Shown here piece after piece: positions 5,225 to 6,255 of a stretch of 6,255 nucleotides of DNA; the stretch's first letter is position 1; each line of letters begins with the position of its first letter. Below the pieces are notes generated by a model, which searched no databases, had not been told where the DNA came from, and saw only the letters and a program-made list of their open reading frames with translations. The DNA comes from Deltaproteobacteria bacterium. Lineage in GTDB: Bacteria > Desulfobacterota_B > Binatia > Bin18. Position numbers and translations under genes: made by a program. The stretch covers positions 1-6,255 of the forward strand of contig JAAXHF010000257.1 in NCBI GenBank assembly GCA_012271025.1, written 5' to 3'.

Positions 5225-6255
5225 CGGCCGGCCTGCGCTTTCCGGGCAGCCGGGCCAATCTTCCGGTCAAGACCACGACGCAGCAGCCCGACATAGGCTC
5301 GGGGCAGGCTGTGGCGCTCGCCCCAGCCGCCGAGCAGCTCGGCAGTCATGGCGGCGAGGTCGGGAGACCGGGGCAGCACTTCGGCGGCCACATAGCGCAG
5401 CACTGCCGGCAGGGGCGCCGACCCGGCTCGGCGGATGCTGAGATACAGGGCGGCCAAGACCTCGCGGCTGGTCCCCACGCACTCAAACGGCCGGTGCTCA
5501 TGAAAGCCCAGCAGCTCTCGGATGAGGCCGACCGAGCGCTCGTCGGCAAACAGATCGCGACCAAAAATGGCGCGCAGCTCGTCGGCCTTGAGAAAGGGAT
5601 GCAAAGCGGTGAAGACGAACACGCACTTGGCGCACTCACCGCACCAGGCGTCTTCCTTAAGCCTGCGGTTACAGCTTTTGAACACCGAAAAATACTCGGG
5701 ATAACGGGCAAACGAGCGGGCGATCTGCAATTCGTACAGGGGGCGCAGGAGGCTGAAATAGTGGGCTCGGCTGGCCACATAGCGGCGGCTGTACCACTGA
5801 AAGGCGCGCTCAAAGCGGAGGGTCTTTGAGTATTGATGATTGACCCCGCTGCCCAGAAACCGGGCCGAGGCTTCCTCACTGCTGCGCTCGTTGGAAACCA
5901 CAATCCGGCGGTAGTTGCCCACCACCGCCGCCACCGTCCCGAGCATGGCCAGATAGGCCGAAAACGGCGTGTGGCCGTTCAGATAGCCGGCGGCGTTGAG
6001 CCGCAACAGCCTGGGATCGATCACCCGGCTGACAATAATCGGAGCCGGGCAGGCGGCCAAATCGGCCAGGGCGCGCGCCGCCGGGGCCGGGTTCAACAGC
6101 AGGGCGTTGAACGGCCGCTGGCCGTCCCGTAACAGCCGCACGCTGAGCGCGGAGTCTTTACCGCCGCTGAGCAGCAGCAGATCCCGCTCGTCCTGCAGGG
6201 TCCGGGTATAGACCGGTCTGCGGGCGGGCGGGGCGGGGGTGCTGCTCAATCGCAC
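5221..6255 (-). CDS. murL: MurL-type UDP-MurNAc-L-Ala-L-Glu epimerase (5' end beyond window)
   Basis: MurL, known from Xanthomonas, inverts the terminal L-Glu of UDP-MurNAc-L-Ala-L-Glu to D-Glu and consumes ATP to AMP and pyrophosphate. The 344 residues seen here are its C-terminal part. Family members are longer, so roughly 100 N-terminal residues are probably off the edge. Counted from the window edge, motifs are the PP-loop SGGKDS (30-35), LNAAGYLNGHTPFSA (86-100), SNERSSEEA (121-129), VNHQYSK (138-144), YFSLLRPLYELQIAR (166-180), a cysteine cluster C195-x9-C205-GE-C208-AK-C211, and RPFECVGTSREV (255-266). The PP-loop fits AMP/PPi chemistry. The cysteine pattern resembles the zinc site of QueC. 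It overlaps murD2 by 4 nt, which strongly supports a two-step pathway. The GTG at the very edge is probably an internal Val. The assignment rests on recalled family motifs. Confidence 0.85.
   Translation of the reverse strand: MRLSSTPAPPARRPVYTRTLQDERDLLLLSGGKDSALSVRLLRDGQRPFNALLLNPAPAARALADLAACPAPIIVSRVIDPRLLRLNAAGYLNGHTPFSAYLAMLGTVAAVVGNYRRIVVSNERSSEEASARFLGSGVNHQYSKTLRFERAFQWYSRRYVASRAHYFSLLRPLYELQIARSFARYPEYFSVFKSCNRRLKEDAWCGECAKCVFVFTALHPFLKADELRAIFGRDLFADERSVGLIRELLGFHEHRPFECVGTSREVLAALYLSIRRAGSAPLPAVLRYVAAEVLPRSPDLAAMTAELLGGWGERHSLPRAYVGLLRRGLDRKIGPAARKAQAGR

Noticed and set aside
6253..6255. GTG at the right edge as the start of murL
   Set aside because: The visible part begins only about 30 residues before the PP-loop, while MurL proteins have a longer N-terminal region. 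The GTG is at the last base of the window with no upstream sequence to judge, so it is more likely an internal Val codon.

Overview
This is a GC-rich bacterial window with tightly packed genes. It holds eight genes, two of them cut by the window edges. All genes read leftward (minus strand) except a two-gene mazEF-type toxin-antitoxin cassette, which reads rightward. The host looks Gram-negative and probably uncultivated (something like a deltaproteobacterial, Tectomicrobia or Binatota-type lineage). That placement is a weak inference from base composition and gene types; nothing here fixes the taxon.

Right part (6255 to 1669, minus strand) is one probable operon. Its order is murL (5'-truncated by the window edge), murD2, a DUF35-type OB-fold protein, a short-chain dehydrogenase-like protein, and rsmI. 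The joints are a 4-nt GTGA overlap, then gaps of 30, 8 and 17 nt, with good Shine-Dalgarno sequences at three of them. The promoter lies outside the window. MurL and MurD2 are the most notable content. Together they make UDP-MurNAc-L-Ala-D-Glu without free D-glutamate: MurD2 adds L-Glu and MurL epimerises it using ATP. This is the alternative to the usual MurI (racemase) plus MurD route. The MurD2 here has lost most of the DSKATN motif of canonical MurD. The MurL has an SGGKDS PP-loop and a QueC-like cysteine cluster. The next two proteins are also degenerate at key positions: the dehydrogenase-like protein lacks all four SDR catalytic residues, and the OB-fold protein lacks most zinc-ribbon cysteines. 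RsmI, the 16S rRNA C1402 ribose methyltransferase, is conventional.

Middle (about 947 to 1594, plus strand) is a mazEF-type module facing the flanking genes. It has an AbrB-fold antitoxin, a MazF/PemK-type endoribonuclease toxin joined by a TGATG overlap, and an AT-rich promoter containing overlapping (alternating) palindromes that probably serve as the autoregulatory operator. It converges on rsmI with only 74 nt between stop codons and no clear intrinsic terminator.

Left part (738 to 1, minus strand) is the first 246 residues of an AlaC/DapL-like aminotransferase, with a good sigma-70-type promoter and a small hairpin between its ribosome binding site and start codon. I saw no RNA genes, insertion sequences or CRISPR arrays.
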